Assembly (NCBI GenBank): GCA_024280885.1
Contig: JAJRPF010000018.1
Coordinates: 1 to 35,646, forward strand
Source of the DNA: Planctomycetota bacterium
Lineage (GTDB): Bacteria > Planctomycetota > JAJSAM01 > JAJVHW01
Direction of reading: 5' to 3'
Length of the DNA: 35,646 nucleotides
A model generated the notes under the pieces. The model made no database searches, was not told where the DNA came from, and worked only from the letters and a program-made list of their open reading frames with translations. Shown here in pieces: positions 33,820 to 35,646 of the stretch (position 1 is the first letter of the stretch; each line of letters starts with the position of its first letter). Both the position numbers and the translations under genes were made by a program.

Positions 33820-35421
33820 TCAATTGCCGCTGCTCTTTCCGCCGGGCGGCCAGACCAGCTTCACGTGCGAGATGGGGATCACGTACCCAATCGCGTTCGC
33901 GAGCTGCCCCCCCGGCGTATTCTGGACGCGCGAGACCACACCGAGCACGCGGCCGTGGGCGTCAGTGACCGGCCCGCCGCTGTTGCCGGGATGAACACTC
34001 GCGTCGATCTGTAGGTACTCGCCGACCTCTCGACTCAGGATGCCCTTGAACGTGGACGCGACGACGCGCTCGCCTTCCTGCAACACGAGCTTCCCGAGTG
34101 GGAAGCCGAAGAGGTAGACCTCGGTTCCGGGCGCCGGACGCTTCTGGTCGACGTCGAATCTCGGAATGACGGGCATGCCGTCGAAAGGCTCGATCCGGAT
34201 GAGTGCGAGGTCCTCCGCCGCGTCGAGCGTCACCTCGATGACCCGCGCGGCATGCCGCGTCGGCGTCCCCGTGAACACCACCTGCAACTCGGTCTCGACA
34301 TCGAATTTCAACCCACCGGGCCCGTCGACCTGCGAACGGCGTTCGGCGGGCATGACGACGTGTGCGTTGGTCAGGATGTAGCCGTCCTTCGAGATGCAAA
34401 AGCCCGACCCGGAGCTCTCCTGCTCGACCAACTTGCCCTCGAATTCGAGATTCGCGATCTCGCGCCCATCGTCCAATCGCGCGACGTGCAGACGGCGGCG
34501 TGAAGCAATGTCCCGGAAGCGCGTCGTGGCCTCGATCAAGACGACTGCCGAGTGGACGCTCGCAACCTCCCGCAGGCGCTCCTTCTCGAGGTTGACCGGA
34601 TCGAAGAGCTCCAGGCGCCTGTTGGCCGCGTCCAGATTGCCGCGCAGCGTCGCGAGTTCTTCCTCGATGCGGTCCTCGAGATCGCCGGACGTGCCGCCAT
34701 CCGTCTCGATCGCGGCGATGCGTGTGGCGAGCGCGTCGCGCTCCGAGAGGATCGCAGTGCGCTGTTCCTCGAAGCGGGATCGTTGCTCGTCGATGCCGGC
34801 ACGCGCCTCTGCGAGTCCCTCGCGAAGCTGTCCGTTGAGCTTGCGGAGCGCGTCCGCCTCGGCCTGCCCCGACTCACGCAGTTCGTAGAGACCGAGCGCC
34901 GCCGCGCCGAGGACGACGGTCGACAGTGCGACTGCCACGCCGATCGTGCGTCGACTCGAGCGTTCGACGGCTTCCTCGACGTCCTGCTGATCCGCGGCGC
35001 CGAGAGCGCTTCGCAGATTCGTGATCGTTGACTCGCCCATGACTCCGAGCGGCTGACGCCCGCGGAGCGGCGCAACGTCCATCGTGTCGTCGAGCCCCGC
35101 GTCCCGTCCTGCTGCGAAGCGGGGCCCGTGTTCGCCGAGTTGGACGACGTCGCCCGCCGCGAGCCGCCGCTCGCTGATCTTCCGTCCGTTCACGTACGTG
35201 CCGTTCTTCGAACCGAGGTCCGCCACCTCGAGTGCGCCATCGACGAGCGAGACGCGTGCATGCTGCGAGGAGACCTGCGGGAACTGCGTCTTCTCGAGCA
35301 CGATCGTGCACGCGGGATCGCGCCCGAGAACCGCACCCTCGGCCGGGATGGCAAGGAACGGCACCATCCCAGGCACGTTGATCGGGCGGAGTATCCAGGG
35401 GCGCGGTTCGTCATCGGGCAT
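33820..35421 (-). CDS. FHA domain, membrane-anchored trypsin-like serine protease
   Basis: 533 residues. The N-terminal FHA phosphothreonine-binding domain (about 20-105) keeps GRDP (R34), SSQHARVS and DLGSKNGTYVNG. One membrane helix follows (about 159-179, IGVAVALSTVVLGAAALGLY), then a coiled coil (about 185-290). The S1C/trypsin-like domain (about 290-525) has the full triad: H354 in TNAHVV, D404 in EDLALIRI, S481 in HPGNSGGPV. No PDZ domain is present, unlike DegP/HtrA. The topology puts FHA in the cytoplasm and the protease outside, which suggests control by protein phosphorylation across the membrane. ATG 35421 has AGGA about eight bases upstream. Confidence 0.93.
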   Translation of the reverse strand: MPDDEPRPWILRPINVPGMVPFLAIPAEGAVLGRDPACTIVLEKTQFPQVSSQHARVSLVDGALEVADLGSKNGTYVNGRKISERRLAAGDVVQLGEHGPRFAAGRDAGLDDTMDVAPLRGRQPLGVMGESTITNLRSALGAADQQDVEEAVERSSRRTIGVAVALSTVVLGAAALGLYELRESGQAEADALRKLNGQLREGLAEARAGIDEQRSRFEEQRTAILSERDALATRIAAIETDGGTSGDLEDRIEEELATLRGNLDAANRRLELFDPVNLEKERLREVASVHSAVVLIEATTRFRDIASRRRLHVARLDDGREIANLEFEGKLVEQESSGSGFCISKDGYILTNAHVVMPAERRSQVDGPGGLKFDVETELQVVFTGTPTRHAARVIEVTLDAAEDLALIRIEPFDGMPVIPRFDVDQKRPAPGTEVYLFGFPLGKLVLQEGERVVASTFKGILSREVGEYLQIDASVHPGNSGGPVTDAHGRVLGVVSRVQNTPGGQLANAIGYVIPISHVKLVWPPGGKSSGN

Positions 35422-35460
35422 GCTCTGATCCTAGTCGAGCGCGCCGCGATCCCGGCAAGT

Positions 35461-35607
35461 GCTCGCGCGGCCCCCGCTTCGCACAAGTCCCGGCTGTCCC
35501 CGGCGGGGCGGCATGCGGACGCTCCCCGGGTGGGCACCGACGGCATGCCAAGCAGGCATCGGAAGCGCCCGCGAGAGCGAAGCCGAGCTGTGCGAAGCGG
35601 AGCGAGC
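35461..35607. repeat. Interrupted inverted repeat near the right edge
   Basis: The outer arms GCTCGC (35461-35466) and GCGAGC (35602-35607), a perfect 12-bp block CCGCTTCGCACA (35474-35485) with its complement at 35589-35600, and CGGCT/AGCCG (35491-35495 with 35581-35585) pair in order. The space between also holds GGCATGC copies. It lies upstream of the protease gene in DNA with no gene seen, and may be part of a longer element cut by the window edge. Confidence 0.55.
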
Positions 35608-35646
35608 ACAGACAATGATAAGGCCCGCCGCGGATGCGCGGACGTC

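Overview
The window is high-GC bacterial DNA with densely packed genes. No rRNA, tRNA or CRISPR array was seen. The mix of genes looks planctomycete-like: a PilT-PilB-PilC-pilin cluster, a VIT/VWA protein, a TMTC-type membrane protein with TPRs, a HEAT-like protein with a CxxC zinc ribbon, an FHA-domain serine protease and a degenerate GGDEF protein. That placement is inference only, since no marker in the window fixes the phylum.

Layout: 1-424 holds simple repeats and a long inverted repeat but no gene. 425-5404 is a type IV pilus / type II secretion cluster (pilT, pilB, pilC, a strong terminator, then a pilin). 5579-24918 is a large surface-glycan region: glycosyltransferases of GT2 and GT4 type, GDP-mannose 4,6-dehydratase, a TMTC/PMT-like membrane protein interrupted by a stop codon, an ABC-type flippase, a Wzx-type flippase, and SAM-dependent and FkbM-type methyltransferases. 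A VIT/VWA protein and a HEAT/zinc-ribbon protein sit among them. 24981-30003 is a housekeeping and signalling stretch: tatD-moxR facing away from serS, then a GAF-GGDEF-like membrane protein.

The most interesting part is 30057-32137. selD (selenophosphate synthase, minus strand) is only full length if an in-frame TGA at the catalytic cysteine position is read as selenocysteine. Starting 336 bp away on the other strand is a gene with a very good ribosome binding site and a signal peptide. It too runs through a single in-frame TGA, placed directly after the signal peptide. Both TGAs are followed at the right distance by a small hairpin whose loop begins with G, as expected of a bacterial SECIS. 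I read this as a divergent selenium module: a selenocysteine-containing SelD plus a secreted selenoprotein of a family I do not recognise.

Other notable structure: two inverted copies of a 205-bp element (20677-20881 and 28350-28554), about 89% identical by hand count, with CTAG ends and terminal inverted repeats of about 28 bp, and no transposase in the window. The right end (32415-35421) is a two-gene unit of an FHA/coiled-coil/trypsin-like protease and an unknown 463-residue protein, followed by an intergenic inverted repeat at the window edge.
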